From: Cladocopium goreaui
Lineage: Eukaryota; Sar; Dinophyceae; Suessiales; Symbiodiniaceae
Length of the DNA stretch: 64,000 nt
Direction of reading: 5' to 3'
NCBI GenBank assembly: GCA_947184155.2
Contig: CAMXCT020000805.1
Location: 1 to 64,000, forward strand
This document shows, piece after piece, positions 1-9,646 of this stretch (its first letter is position 1; each line of letters starts with the position of its first letter). The translations under genes were made by a program, and so were the position numbers. Under the pieces are notes generated by a model. It saw only the letters and a list, made by a program, of their open reading frames with translations, did no database searches and was not told the origin of the DNA.

Positions 1-581
1 TAATCCTCTGACATACCTGCAATAGAAGAAGTTGACGAAGCAGTTCTTCGCTGACGAGGTACTGAATCTCCGAATAAAACCTGTGTAGAATGTTCCATTG
101 TACAACATGCAGTGCACCTTGCATATTCAGTCACCGGTAGACTCTTGAAAGTACGACAAAATCGGGTCAAATGAAACTTCTGTCCTTGTTCAGAAGCAAA
201 AATACATTGCCCAATCTCAAAAGTCGAAGATGAAATACGGCAGATTTCACAAATTGTAAGCCCTCTCTTCACATTGTCCCAATCTGGATAACAACGACAA
301 CGGCGATCAAGATGATAACACCTCTCCGCAGTTCCAATGTACAAATGATAAGAAGACGAAGTCTGAGCTCTGTGCATTTGTCTGAAGTCTGACGTCTCAT
401 CCGATGTAGCCTGAGTATATTCAGCCTGAATTGTCGCATCCCTCAACTCTGGACTAACTTTCTCAATAACTGTCTTACGTTCCAGTGCTCCACAAAGCCA
501 GAATATAACAACTGTCCCCAAAGATCCAATCATCACTCCAGTCAATGCAGAAAATAGCACCACAATGAGAAGCTCATCCAT
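1..581 (-). CDS. Membrane-anchored Cys/His-repeat protein, C-terminus beyond the window
   Basis: I do not recognise this protein. From an ATG at 581 the frame stays open for 193 codons to the window edge. The first ~35 residues are strongly hydrophobic (LLIVVLFSALTGVMIG, then further hydrophobic residues to WLCGAL), suggesting a signal anchor or single membrane helix. It then carries two related units spaced about 50 residues apart: YHLDRRC followed by CEIC, and FHLTRFC followed by CTACC. Each has a His, a Cys three to four residues on, and a CxxC about 25 residues later, so each could bind one zinc. It follows the copia ORFs on the same strand and may be a late ORF of that element, an env-like position, or an unrelated host gene. 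A pyrimidine tract ending in AG (AG at 612-613) precedes the start. The open frame and composition are clear; the function is unknown. Confidence 0.55.
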   Translation of the reverse strand, partial: MDELLIVVLFSALTGVMIGSLGTVVIFWLCGALERKTVIEKVSPELRDATIQAEYTQATSDETSDFRQMHRAQTSSSYHLYIGTAERCYHLDRRCRCYPDWDNVKRGLTICEICRISSSTFEIGQCIFASEQGQKFHLTRFCRTFKSLPVTEYARCTACCTMEHSTQVLFGDSVPRQRRTASSTSSIAGMSED

Positions 582-1050
582 GGCTGGCGAACGCGGCGCG
601 GCCGGCCCGGGCTACACGAAAAAGAAAACACACACACAACAGAACAAAACAACTGGAGTGTGAGCGTCCTGATGCGAGCACTCTCTCAACGGAGTTGATA
701 GGCTCCTGAAACTAAATTGGTGTCATCATCTGATTCCTGATGACAAAACCTGAGAATTCACTTAGTGAAGTCTTCACTGAAAACTGTGCCTGACAATCGA
801 ATGTCCCTGAATCCGCTGTGAACCATGCAGACATGCAAATTCCACTGAACGGTTCAGCTGAAAAAGAAAACTGTACTTTCCTGAAGTCAAACTGCTGACA
901 TGAAATGCAAACTGATGCAAACTGCAGTCAATGACAAACAAAATCACGATGTTTCTTCCTGTTGATCAATCCAACGAAGTGCAATAGCACGACAATAGAA
1001 TCTAGCAAACTTATATGAGTATCTTTCCGTCATCGAATAGTTGACCTGAT
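582..1050 (-). other. Non-coding spacer with pyrimidine tract and candidate splice acceptor
   Basis: No convincing ORF lies between the stop at 1051 and the ATG at 581. On the minus strand, positions about 655-612 form a T/GT/C-rich tract ending in CGTGTAG, followed by a short GC-rich leader (CCCGGGCCGGCC) and the ATG. This has the form of a 3' splice acceptor, cis or spliced-leader trans; dinoflagellate mRNAs are commonly trans-spliced. Confidence 0.4.
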
Positions 1051-3240
1051 TCAATGGAGCGTGGTCCTGAGTACATTTACACTGAAATCTCTTTCCAAGA
1101 CCTGTGGCAAGTACTTGATCCGAACATGCAATGCGAAAGACTTTACCAATGGGCTGTCCCTGACTGGTTTCCAAACCCATGGCACTGCAGCACAATCCGC
1201 AAACTTTTGCATGTCGTGGTCAGTCAGAAACTTCTTCAATCTCTCGTCTGACCAAAAACGGTTCGACTTCGGAAGCTCCAGAGTCACAGCACTACACACA
1301 TTGCTCATGCCCTTGATATATGAAACATATCTCTTGCAATGATCAAGAAGCCTGAAATACGCATCCTGAGCAGGTTTCCTGTCTTTCTTGGATAAGTCCA
1401 ACAAAGGGCTACCCCCAGTACAGGGAAGAGAAATGTGTACCTGAATCAGTTTCTGTGAATCCGCACTACCGGAAGATCCCTCAGCAAAGCTCTTGGAGAA
1501 CTTATAGGCCTGACGTTGAGTTGACGGAAGCTCCAAACCGGCATGAATTCCAATGTAACTGCATCCAAACTCCCTAGAAGCATTTTGAATCACTGAGTCA
1601 ACACCACAAGCTAACTCCAAAATCAAAAGATTTCCACCTGAAACAAACATGGTCATACTTCCATCTTCAGACACGTTGCAAACACCTGAATGAGTTGGAG
1701 TACGAGATCTACCTGAGTTCTCACTGAGGCTTGGACTGACTTCGGTCCCATTAACAGGACCTGCAGGATTCGCAGCAGCCGCAGGGGCTGGATGTGCAGC
1801 TTGGGCTGGAGTCGTAGGCGCCGCTTGAGGTGTCTGTCCCAAACGAAGCTGACCCGTTCCGATGAGTCGGAACAATCGCAGATTCACCTGCGAGTTCAGC
1901 AGCCCACTCCCTTGGCATGCCACACAAACCTCTGTCTCTCCTCCCACTGGTGCTGGCGGTGGTGTCGGTGGCAATGGCGAAATCCCCGGAGCCTGTGCCC
2001 ATTGATGCACACTCGGTGTAGGTCCCTCTCCTGCCACAGCGGAATCTCCTGCTGGAGATGTAGGTGTCGGAGCTTGCGAGCTCACCGGCGTCTGCTGGTG
2101 CACTGTCAGTGCTGACAATCTCCCACAACCTTGTGCTGCAACAAGATTGGCATCACCTTGTCCTGCATTGTCTGTCACCGGGGTCACGAGGTCCACAGTC
2201 GTAGGTGGCGCCTTTGCTGCTTCAGCTTTCGCAGGTGCTGAACCTCGGGCTGCAGCATCTTTGAGAGCTCTTTCTTCCGCAGGCCACAATGCCCTCTCCT
2301 CAACCGCTCGTTTCGGCGATGGTGTCTTTGGGATTGGCCTCACAGCCTTCCCAACCGAACCACGAGGCGCCGCTGGTCCTTCAGGAATCTCAGCCTCCTC
2401 ACTGGTCCTCTTCTGTGGAGTAACTGGCTTAGCTGCTGCCTTCTTTGGAGGCGTAGTTGGTCTCCTCGGCGGTGTAGATAATCTCTTTGGCGGTGTAGAT
2501 GGTCTCTCTGACCTTGACTTCAAAGCCTCTTCTGTCAACCGTCCTCCTTGAGGTTCATCTTGACTGAACTTAGGCGGCAACCTTGGTCTCACACTCGAAG
2601 GTGGGAGTCCAGGACGAGAGCGTGCCAAACGAGGGCTCCCCTGAGGCGGGGGAGGAGGTGGGGGTGGTAGTGCTTTCTTTGGAGCAACACCCCCAAGCAC
2701 CGACATAGTCCCAAGGATGGCACCTCCAATCTGCGAGGCACTGTCATCTGGACCAATCTCATCTGCTCCCAATCCTTCACCAGAAGCTGAGGGCACCGAG
2801 CCCATATTCCCCTGGAGTCGCACCCTGGGGCGCGTTTCTTCAGGACCCACAAATTCGATTGTCCCTTGTGTCAAGCTGACTCGACGAGTTCTCCTTGGAC
2901 AATTGGCACTCAAATGTCCCTTCTCACCACACTGGTAGCAAGTGCGAGTCTCAGTAGGGTACCTGGAAAAACCTGACTGTCCAGCTCGAAACTTCTGGTC
3001 CTTCTCAATCGGCCTGACTTCCATTACCTCTCTTCTGCCTGAAATAGGATCGAAAAAGGATCGAATTGGCGCTTCTCCTCCATGAGCTGGGATCTCGAAA
3101 ACTGGAGCGGGCTGAGCACGCTCTTCCCTGGCAGCTTTCTGGATCTCTTCCCACTTTGCCTTCTGGCGTCGCCTTGTCTCCTGGTTCTTGAAGCGGTTCT
3201 TCCCGGGCACCTTGGCTGTTGTCCCAGGCTCTTGTTTCAC
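1051..3240 (-). CDS. Copia downstream ORF: CCHC zinc knuckle, Pro-rich linker, possible methyltransferase-like tail
   Basis: A 729-residue ORF downstream of the copia pol. Residues ~1-45 are basic. A CCHC zinc knuckle lies at ~101-114 (CYQCGEKGHLSANC), as in nucleic-acid-binding Gag proteins. A long Pro/Ala/Ser-rich, probably disordered linker with a P8 run (~192-199) follows. The last ~200 residues look folded: LILELACGVDSVI (~539-551) resembles a Rossmann methyltransferase motif I, SLPCTGGSP (~605-613) resembles the PC-containing catalytic loop of C5 DNA methyltransferases, and TLELPK (~653-658) could stand in for motif VI. That reading is tentative and no motif VIII or X is evident. The ORF overlaps the end of 3005-4312 by 236 nt in another frame, so expression would need splicing or a frameshift. 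It may be a captured accessory gene of the element. Confidence 0.45.
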   Translation of the reverse strand: MKQEPGTTAKVPGKNRFKNQETRRRQKAKWEEIQKAAREERAQPAPVFEIPAHGGEAPIRSFFDPISGRREVMEVRPIEKDQKFRAGQSGFSRYPTETRTCYQCGEKGHLSANCPRRTRRVSLTQGTIEFVGPEETRPRVRLQGNMGSVPSASGEGLGADEIGPDDSASQIGGAILGTMSVLGGVAPKKALPPPPPPPPQGSPRLARSRPGLPPSSVRPRLPPKFSQDEPQGGRLTEEALKSRSERPSTPPKRLSTPPRRPTTPPKKAAAKPVTPQKRTSEEAEIPEGPAAPRGSVGKAVRPIPKTPSPKRAVEERALWPAEERALKDAAARGSAPAKAEAAKAPPTTVDLVTPVTDNAGQGDANLVAAQGCGRLSALTVHQQTPVSSQAPTPTSPAGDSAVAGEGPTPSVHQWAQAPGISPLPPTPPPAPVGGETEVCVACQGSGLLNSQVNLRLFRLIGTGQLRLGQTPQAAPTTPAQAAHPAPAAAANPAGPVNGTEVSPSLSENSGRSRTPTHSGVCNVSEDGSMTMFVSGGNLLILELACGVDSVIQNASREFGCSYIGIHAGLELPSTQRQAYKFSKSFAEGSSGSADSQKLIQVHISLPCTGGSPLLDLSKKDRKPAQDAYFRLLDHCKRYVSYIKGMSNVCSAVTLELPKSNRFWSDERLKKFLTDHDMQKFADCAAVPWVWKPVRDSPLVKSFALHVRIKYLPQVLERDFSVNVLRTTLH

Positions 3241-4312
3241 TTTGACAATTTCTCTTCCGAGGCATCAACTTCGCAGCTGGGCGCTTCGGCATCTTCTTCA
3301 CCTGGGGTCTCCTCCCAGATCCCGAAGAAGTTCCACCTGCAGGCTTCTCTCCTGAAGTTGTAGCTTGTCCACCTGAAACTGCTTCCTTGGTGTCCGGTGT
3401 TCCTGAAACAGTCACAGCTGGCTCCTGAGTACCTGATGCATCTGCTCCTTCTGGTGCAGTTTCAGTGACTTCCCTGACTCTTGCATCTCTTCTCATCACC
3501 TCACCAGTATCTGGATCCTTGCGAGGATTCCCTGTCGTGTAATCGACACGAGTCAATCCAGACACCATAGACTTGCTGTCCTCTTCTTCACCTGCCATCT
3601 GCGCGATAGCAGGACTTGGAGTTCGCGGGTCGGTCAAACTTGCTTGAGCAACCACAGCTTTCACATGACGAAATGATCTCTGATCTCCTGAAATTCCCTG
3701 TTCTTCTTCCAAAGCAAACAAAATCAAACGTTCTCCGCACAAAACGCAGTTCCTGTTTGACAAACATGAAATTGGTTTTGAATAACTGTTGTCACAAACG
3801 TCCAAGCAAAACCCAAGGATGTTCGAAATCAAACTGAAATCAACTTTCACAAATCCAAGCATGTTCCTGTAAAATAAAAACTTCTGAGTTGGCAAACACT
3901 TGGTAAAACAATCCGCTGGGTTCAAAGTTCCTGGCACATGCGACAAAAGCAAAACTCTGCGATCCATCAACTCCCTGAGCCAATAAACTTTAATCTCAAT
4001 GTGTCGGCTCTTTCGTTGCAAATCAGATGCTTCGAGAAGCATTTTCCCTGACAAACTGTCGGTCTTGACGACCAGTGGAAACAAGTATGATACTCTCATA
4101 GAGTCTTCGTCATCAGACTCTGCTTCGTCATACCAAGTCCCCTGAGCGTCCTGAGGAATAATGTCAACCCATGGATACAAACGACCAAGCACAAAACCCA
4201 AAGTCCTGAGCAAGCCGATTCCTTCCTGAACACCTGACTGTAATGCAACAAGCTCAGCCTCACAGGAGGAGAGCGTCACAGCTGACTGGTGTCTGCTGAA
4301 ACACTTCATCAA
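3005..4312 (-). CDS. Copia RNase H (C-terminal part of Pol) plus disordered tail, frame-disrupted
   Basis: This carries the rest of the Ty1/copia RNase H that begins at the end of the upstream ORF. The segment TLSSCEAELVALQ (residues 13-25) holds the catalytic Glu, VKTDSLSG a following Asp, and SHVPGTLNPADCFTK the family's usual final motif. About 240 residues of low-complexity, Thr/Gly/Pro/charge-rich sequence follow, with no recognised domain. The upstream Pol frame stops at 4309, where the minus strand reads GTT TGA TGA AG; this frame enters through TTGATG. Between the first RNase H Asp (VYTDAGFAP, upstream ORF) and the Glu here there are fewer residues than in intact relatives, so a small deletion plus frameshift is more likely than a programmed shift. 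Confidence 0.65.
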   Translation of the reverse strand: MMKCFSRHQSAVTLSSCEAELVALQSGVQEGIGLLRTLGFVLGRLYPWVDIIPQDAQGTWYDEAESDDEDSMRVSYLFPLVVKTDSLSGKMLLEASDLQRKSRHIEIKVYWLRELMDRRVLLLSHVPGTLNPADCFTKCLPTQKFLFYRNMLGFVKVDFSLISNILGFCLDVCDNSYSKPISCLSNRNCVLCGERLILFALEEEQGISGDQRSFRHVKAVVAQASLTDPRTPSPAIAQMAGEEEDSKSMVSGLTRVDYTTGNPRKDPDTGEVMRRDARVREVTETAPEGADASGTQEPAVTVSGTPDTKEAVSGGQATTSGEKPAGGTSSGSGRRPQVKKMPKRPAAKLMPRKRNCQSETRAWDNSQGAREEPLQEPGDKATPEGKVGRDPESCQGRACSARSSFRDPSSWRRSANSILFRSYFRQKRGNGSQAD

Positions 4313-7300
4313 ACACTGTTGAAAGATGAAGCAAGTTTCATGGGTGCAAACCCAGCATCTGTGTACACTTCCAAACCTTTCACATCGGGCAAAGTAAGCT
4401 CTTCTGATGGAAAACGCAATGCAACATCCATGTCAGTCATAAGGTACCTGAGTACAGCACGCAAACATTTTTCATGGGTCTCAAACGGTTGTGCCTGACC
4501 AGTTCCAAGCATGCTGACCAAAATCAACAAGTCTTGACGAGTTTGGCAATACCATGACAAACGACCTAGAACTCTGCGAAAACGTGCATGTCCTTCTGCT
4601 GACAATGGTTGGCCTCCTTCCTGTTCCAGAATGGGACGCAAATCCGGAAATGTTGTGCTTCCCTTCTTCAAATCAAACTCAGCAAAAGCTTCATCCAAGT
4701 ACGTTGGATCCACCTGCATGTACAAAGCAGATGAGCCTGGCCTTCGAAAGATACTTCGACCAAGGAAACGCAAGTGTCCCCCTTTCAAACCAACGCGGCC
4801 AGTCTCTCGAACCTTGACATGAGCTGATAGTGCAGTCATAAGTGTCTTGAGAGCTGATTCCGAAGTGGTGGCAACAAGCAAATCATCGACGTACGCCATG
4901 ATGACGATGGGTGCCTGATCTTTGCCAACCATTCGACCAACATACAAACAAGGCTCCACAGTACCTGAAACTACTCCAATACTCTTGACAATAGATGAAA
5001 AGAAAACGATCCATGCCTGAGAGGCAATTCTCAAACCGTTGATGCCTTTCTCAGCCCATAGAAAAATTGGTTCTCCCTTCATAGTTGACATGGATAGTGG
5101 CATCCGGAGAATTTCTGGTCGCTCCAATGGTGAGTTCATAAACGCCTGAGAAACGTCCAAACCTGCCAAAAACATGGCTTGATTTCCAACCCTCCACGCC
5201 CCACAGGCGACTCCAAGAACCATCCGGAGTGCCTCAATGCTGGGTGTTGGGCTAGAGATGCCCATACTTCTGGCAGACTGACCACTTGCAAAGTCCTTTG
5301 CAACGATCCTGGCGCGCACACCTTCCTGAGCTTCCTCTTTCTCGTTGGTCACCCACCTGGTGCCGATGATGCGCTGGCCACTTTCTCTTGCCACATTCTC
5401 GGCAAGAACCTGACCTGCACCAACAGCGGTGAGTCCACGAATCTCCTTCTGCATGGCCAAAAAGGTTCCTTCAGCTGGCAAGTCCCTGAGCGTGACATCA
5501 GACACGGCTCCACTGGGCTTCCAAAGCTTGATCTTCTGACCACAGAAATCCATGACGACAAACTCATTGCAGTAGCCATCGTACTGAATTGACTCCACTG
5601 AAAACCGATCTCGTTGAACAAGTTCTGGTGATGTCAACATACCCACATGATATGGCTGTGCCATGCAAACGTCAACCATGGGCATGTCGCCAACGTCCTC
5701 AGTGGCCATCTCAACGTCCGCAGGCTCGACTGGGTCCGGAGCCAAAGATGGAGAATAAGAACCATCTCTCACCCCACCTTCCTGTACCGGAAGATCCTCC
5801 AGATCACCAAGCGATGGCTTGGCAGTTTCTCCTGACACAAACTCAGCTTGTCGCTTGCGACAATCGGCAGAGTGCCGGGTACCTGGAGCATTCATACCTG
5901 ATTCACAACTTGGACAACGGCGCGTCGGGGTCATCCCAGCAGGCAAACCTGGGATGCGCGGCAATGGTCGTGAAGGCACGGCCACAGCCGGGTCATTGGG
6001 CTCAACTATTGGTAGTTGTTCCTCAGGCTTGTCGGGCAAAGCTGGCACTTCTCCCTTCTTCTGGTTACGGATCCAGTTCCAATAGCGCTCACAGCACTTC
6101 TTGGAATGTCGACCTTGTCGAGTGGCACATGAACTGCATCCTTCAGTTCGTCCATGAGCATCAACCCAGTGTCGTGGAGGCTGCACCTGATCTGGAAGTC
6201 GTGCAAACTCCTCTGGCAAAATCTCAATGGGTGCCTGATCAACAAGCGATGGACGATCACCTGAACCTGAGTGACAAACAAAACGTTCAATGAGATCTTG
6301 TGGATATTCAATCGGAAAAACAAGTTTCAAACTCTTGGCTTGGAAAAACTTCAGTTCATCAGCAATTTTCGCACAAACAAAATGAGCAAACGAGTTCCTG
6401 ACAGGATACAAATATGCAGCAGTGACAAACCGTCCAATACTGTCAACACTTTCTGGGGTCTCTGCAAGAACCCTAGAGCAAAACATGGCGGAAATTCGAG
6501 TTCCTTCAGATGTGTTCCTGAGCAATTCCTTTCCAGTCTTTCCTGTGTTCTGGATCTTGCCGTGGAGGTTGTGCATAGCAGTCACATACCTGGAAGCGGC
6601 CTCCCAGGCAACCAAGCTGTCGACCAAATCCAATCCGGCCTTGGCCAGTTCCAAGCGCAAGACAGCAAGAGCTTCCTTGACTTCTCTCACACCACGCTCA
6701 ACTGATCCAACCGTATCATGGTTCTGAGGTCCAGCTTTGTTCACAGTATACTCCCTTGGCAAACCAGATCTCCTCAGAACAGTTCCGACTTCGTCCTGAG
6801 CATCTGTCCTGAAATCAACTGGCGGTCCTTCCAAAGTCTCAAGCAATCCAAACTCAGCTAAGATCTGACGCAAATGCTGGCCTGTCACCTGAACATTCTC
6901 GCTCACCGCAGTGACACCAAGCAAACCTGAAAACACCTGACGCAGCAAAATCATCTTGAACTTGCTCTCAACCAAACCCAAAAAGAAGAAATCCACCTGA
7001 ACTTCAAGGATTCTCTCACGCAAACTTCGCCTTGGTGCTCGAGAAACTCCTCGTCCCTGTTGGCATTCCAAACAGTGTGGATCAAACGGGTAATGGCCTC
7101 GAAGAACATGTTGACGCAACTTCTCCTGACTTGACAGCTCAACAGCTCCAACCATGCTAACTTTCAAACCCTCTGGCTCGACCACTGATGACTCAACCAA
7201 CTCCATCGGCTGACTGCCATCCTTCAAGCTCGGTTGTGCTGCCCTGCATGCTCGTAGCCACGGAGTCCCTCCCCACAACAGCACGTCACTAATGAGCGTT

Positions 7301-9519
7301 CCACTGTCCTCGTGGTAGAGGTACGTCTCTCCAGGTGACTGAATCACACTCCAACCCTTCTTGACCAACTGAGTTGTCGAAATAATGTTGTGTGACACAT
7401 CCCCAATACAACAGGCCAATTTGAATGATTGAGTTTTCTTCTTTCCAGATGCCCCAGTCACAACCTGAAATGCCAAACTTACCAAAACATTGGCCCTCAT
7501 GTGAACTGGAGTCCCATTCGCTGCATAGTAGGTTTCCAATGCTCCTGCCGAATCCTCCTGAGCCTGGCAACGATACATGCCCTCATAGTTCTGCGACAGC
7601 ACCGACGTGGCAGCTCCAGAATCTAACAACCACCAAGTTCCCTCTGAACTTGAAACCTGTGATGAAATGAGCGGCATCATAATCGCTTCTCCAGATTCTT
7701 GCTCTTCTTCTTGAGGTCCTTCGGCTGAAACTTCATGCATCTTTCCCTTGCGACCACCTTTTCCTCGTCCAGCTTTCGCTGCAGGCTTGGCCTTGGCTGC
7801 ACCTGAACCTTTCCCAGTGCTCGAAGACGGAGATGAACTTGCAGACTTCGGACTGCTGGCTTGGCAATTCGCGCCAATATGCCCGCTCTGTCCGCACTTG
7901 AAGCACTTCACACGACCCATATTCGTGCTGCAATCCTTCTGCATGTGTCCAGTCTTGCCACACTTTCGACATTTCACTCCTGAATTTTTGTTGATTGCGG
8001 CAGTGTTGAGCCACAGCTCACTCTCTGGATCCCATTCCCACTCCTCTTCGGCACCTTCGGCGTAGTAGTCCTGCTCATCTTCGTAGCCATAGTAGGTGCT
8101 CCAGTCACCTTCGGCTTCCAAGGCGTGCATATTGCGGCCTGATCCTCCACCCAGTTCTTGGAACAACCTCTGCTGTTGTTCGAACTTCAGGGCTGCTGAT
8201 CTGTAGTCAGTATAGCCCTCACCTGACGCATGCAAAACGACGTAGTTCTTCACGTCACTGGGCAAGGATCTCAGCAACATCAACGTCAAGTCGACCTGTT
8301 GCAAATCCAAGCCAGTCTTATCGCAATGCTGAGGCAAGGTATCGATCAACTTCCGATACTTGGACAAACCAACGTCCATCTGTCGGACTAGATCACTGAT
8401 CTGTGTAGGGCCACTCTGTGCCTTAAACGTCTTGGACATGAACTCAGACCTGAAAAATGCAGCTTCCGCTCTTGATCTCAAACTGAACTCCTTTGCAAGC
8501 AAACGCAACGCCTCAAAACCAGACGTTCCTCGCACTGCCTGAAAAGAACCATCCATACCAATTCCTTCTGAATAGGCCTGTAGGATCATATGAGCTCGTG
8601 GATATTCCGCAAACGCCTGAGTTAGGATGGCCAGCAACCTGGCACTACGAAGTTGCTGTGCAGGTTTCAGATTCGTCATGTGCAGTTCGTGCGGCCAACT
8701 CAGCGCACTTTCAAGCTCCCACCCAAACGTATCACTTGCCAAGGCTACCCAGCTTCTCAAAGACTGAACATAGCCGGCAAAACCCAAAATCTCCTGTTCA
8801 CGTGTCTTCCAAGTTCCATGCTCACACTTGGGCAATGGAGGAAGCCACTTCTCACTCTTAGTAAAGACATCCCTGTCATCCTGTGACGACGCTTCACCCT
8901 GAGTGTTCTGTGCAGTACCCTGCCCCTGACGAACTTCACTAATCAGTCTCTGAGGCGACTGCTGCAAACCTGGTGGCTGTTCCACAGTGTTCCTTGGAAA
9001 ATTGGGTTGTGGACTGGTGGGTGGACGATCTCCAAATGATGACAAACCACTTGAGATAGAAGGTGATGTTTTCGCAACTGGTACCTGAGCTGGTTGTGAT
9101 GCAGCTTGCTGCACCTGTGCCTGAGCAAACACATTCTGTTGATGAACTACCTGTTGTTGCAAACCATTCAACCTCATGTTAAACTCACCCATAGCCTGGT
9201 TCAAACTCAAAGACACTATTTGAGCTATCTGAGTCATCTGCGCAGTGGAGAAAACTTCTTGCTGTCCAGTTGGACTTCCTGGCATACTTCCACAACCACT
9301 GGCAGCTTTCGGCGGTGGGGGTGGTATAGAGGCATAAGGTGCAGTTGCCCCTCCAGGCAAACCTTGTCCGCCCTCCGGCGAGTTCATCCTGAAACGTTGA
9401 GGTCCTTGTGCAGGCTGTTGCTGTTCCTGAGTCGTAGGCGTACGAGTGGGACTTCTTTCCCTCTCTCCACGCTGTGTCGGTACCTGACCCGCACCGCCGC
9501 TTGCAGATGCGTCGGCCAT
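4309..9519 (-). CDS. Ty1/copia Gag-Pol polyprotein (Gag, protease, integrase, RT)
   Basis: The frame is open from 9558; I chose the ATG at 9519 (MADASASGG) because a pyrimidine tract ending in CAG lies immediately before it. Residue numbers here count from the 9558 limit. Gag spans ~14-510, followed by two CCHC knuckles at ~530-543 and ~552-565. The aspartic protease motif LLDSGAATS is at ~644-652. The integrase has an HHCC finger (H817, H822, C829, C832) and a DDE triad D856, D919, E954, with the expected 35-residue step between the last two. RT follows, with RIVAKDFA, LDVSQAF (D1468) and YVDD (1556-1559). RNase H begins at VYTDAGF (D1734) and is cut by a stop 15 residues later. A Cys-rich insert (~1140-1235, several CxxC) lies between integrase and RT. 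All catalytic residues are present except the displaced end of RNase H. Confidence 0.9.
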   Translation of the reverse strand: MADASASGGAGQVPTQRGERERSPTRTPTTQEQQQPAQGPQRFRMNSPEGGQGLPGGATAPYASIPPPPPKAASGCGSMPGSPTGQQEVFSTAQMTQIAQIVSLSLNQAMGEFNMRLNGLQQQVVHQQNVFAQAQVQQAASQPAQVPVAKTSPSISSGLSSFGDRPPTSPQPNFPRNTVEQPPGLQQSPQRLISEVRQGQGTAQNTQGEASSQDDRDVFTKSEKWLPPLPKCEHGTWKTREQEILGFAGYVQSLRSWVALASDTFGWELESALSWPHELHMTNLKPAQQLRSARLLAILTQAFAEYPRAHMILQAYSEGIGMDGSFQAVRGTSGFEALRLLAKEFSLRSRAEAAFFRSEFMSKTFKAQSGPTQISDLVRQMDVGLSKYRKLIDTLPQHCDKTGLDLQQVDLTLMLLRSLPSDVKNYVVLHASGEGYTDYRSAALKFEQQQRLFQELGGGSGRNMHALEAEGDWSTYYGYEDEQDYYAEGAEEEWEWDPESELWLNTAAINKNSGVKCRKCGKTGHMQKDCSTNMGRVKCFKCGQSGHIGANCQASSPKSASSSPSSSTGKGSGAAKAKPAAKAGRGKGGRKGKMHEVSAEGPQEEEQESGEAIMMPLISSQVSSSEGTWWLLDSGAATSVLSQNYEGMYRCQAQEDSAGALETYYAANGTPVHMRANVLVSLAFQVVTGASGKKKTQSFKLACCIGDVSHNIISTTQLVKKGWSVIQSPGETYLYHEDSGTLISDVLLWGGTPWLRACRAAQPSLKDGSQPMELVESSVVEPEGLKVSMVGAVELSSQEKLRQHVLRGHYPFDPHCLECQQGRGVSRAPRRSLRERILEVQVDFFFLGLVESKFKMILLRQVFSGLLGVTAVSENVQVTGQHLRQILAEFGLLETLEGPPVDFRTDAQDEVGTVLRRSGLPREYTVNKAGPQNHDTVGSVERGVREVKEALAVLRLELAKAGLDLVDSLVAWEAASRYVTAMHNLHGKIQNTGKTGKELLRNTSEGTRISAMFCSRVLAETPESVDSIGRFVTAAYLYPVRNSFAHFVCAKIADELKFFQAKSLKLVFPIEYPQDLIERFVCHSGSGDRPSLVDQAPIEILPEEFARLPDQVQPPRHWVDAHGRTEGCSSCATRQGRHSKKCCERYWNWIRNQKKGEVPALPDKPEEQLPIVEPNDPAVAVPSRPLPRIPGLPAGMTPTRRCPSCESGMNAPGTRHSADCRKRQAEFVSGETAKPSLGDLEDLPVQEGGVRDGSYSPSLAPDPVEPADVEMATEDVGDMPMVDVCMAQPYHVGMLTSPELVQRDRFSVESIQYDGYCNEFVVMDFCGQKIKLWKPSGAVSDVTLRDLPAEGTFLAMQKEIRGLTAVGAGQVLAENVARESGQRIIGTRWVTNEKEEAQEGVRARIVAKDFASGQSARSMGISSPTPSIEALRMVLGVACGAWRVGNQAMFLAGLDVSQAFMNSPLERPEILRMPLSMSTMKGEPIFLWAEKGINGLRIASQAWIVFFSSIVKSIGVVSGTVEPCLYVGRMVGKDQAPIVIMAYVDDLLVATTSESALKTLMTALSAHVKVRETGRVGLKGGHLRFLGRSIFRRPGSSALYMQVDPTYLDEAFAEFDLKKGSTTFPDLRPILEQEGGQPLSAEGHARFRRVLGRLSWYCQTRQDLLILVSMLGTGQAQPFETHEKCLRAVLRYLMTDMDVALRFPSEELTLPDVKGLEVYTDAGFAPMKLASSFNSV

Positions 9520-9520
9520 A

Positions 9521-9540
9521 CCTGAAACACAAACAAGATT
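9521..9540 (-). promoter_or_regulatory. Candidate splice acceptor just 5' of the copia gag start
   Basis: The minus strand reads CTTGTTTGTGTTTCAG, then GT, then the ATG at 9519. A T-rich tract ending in CAG two bases before the start codon fits a cis- or spliced-leader trans-splice acceptor. RNA data would decide. Confidence 0.4.
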
Positions 9541-9617
9541 CACGCAAGACCTGAGCAAAGTATAAACTCACAAACACGGTTCCTGGATCCACAGACAAAC
9601 CAAGATCACACAGATCT

Positions 9618-9646
9618 GTGGTAGGAGCACGAAGCTCCGCTACCAC
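9618..9646 (-). promoter_or_regulatory. Leader hairpin upstream of copia gag
   Basis: A 29-nt hairpin: a 6-bp outer stem GTGGTA/TACCAC, a small asymmetric bulge, a 5-bp inner stem GGAGC/GCTCC and a 5-nt loop. It lies ~100 nt upstream of the gag start in the element's leader, where LTR retrotransposons often carry packaging or dimerisation structures. The function here is inferred from position only. Confidence 0.4.

Noticed and set aside
5589..6293. Long plus-strand ORFs within the copia gene
   Set aside because: Antisense shadows of the conserved pol frame; no motif and low-complexity translation.
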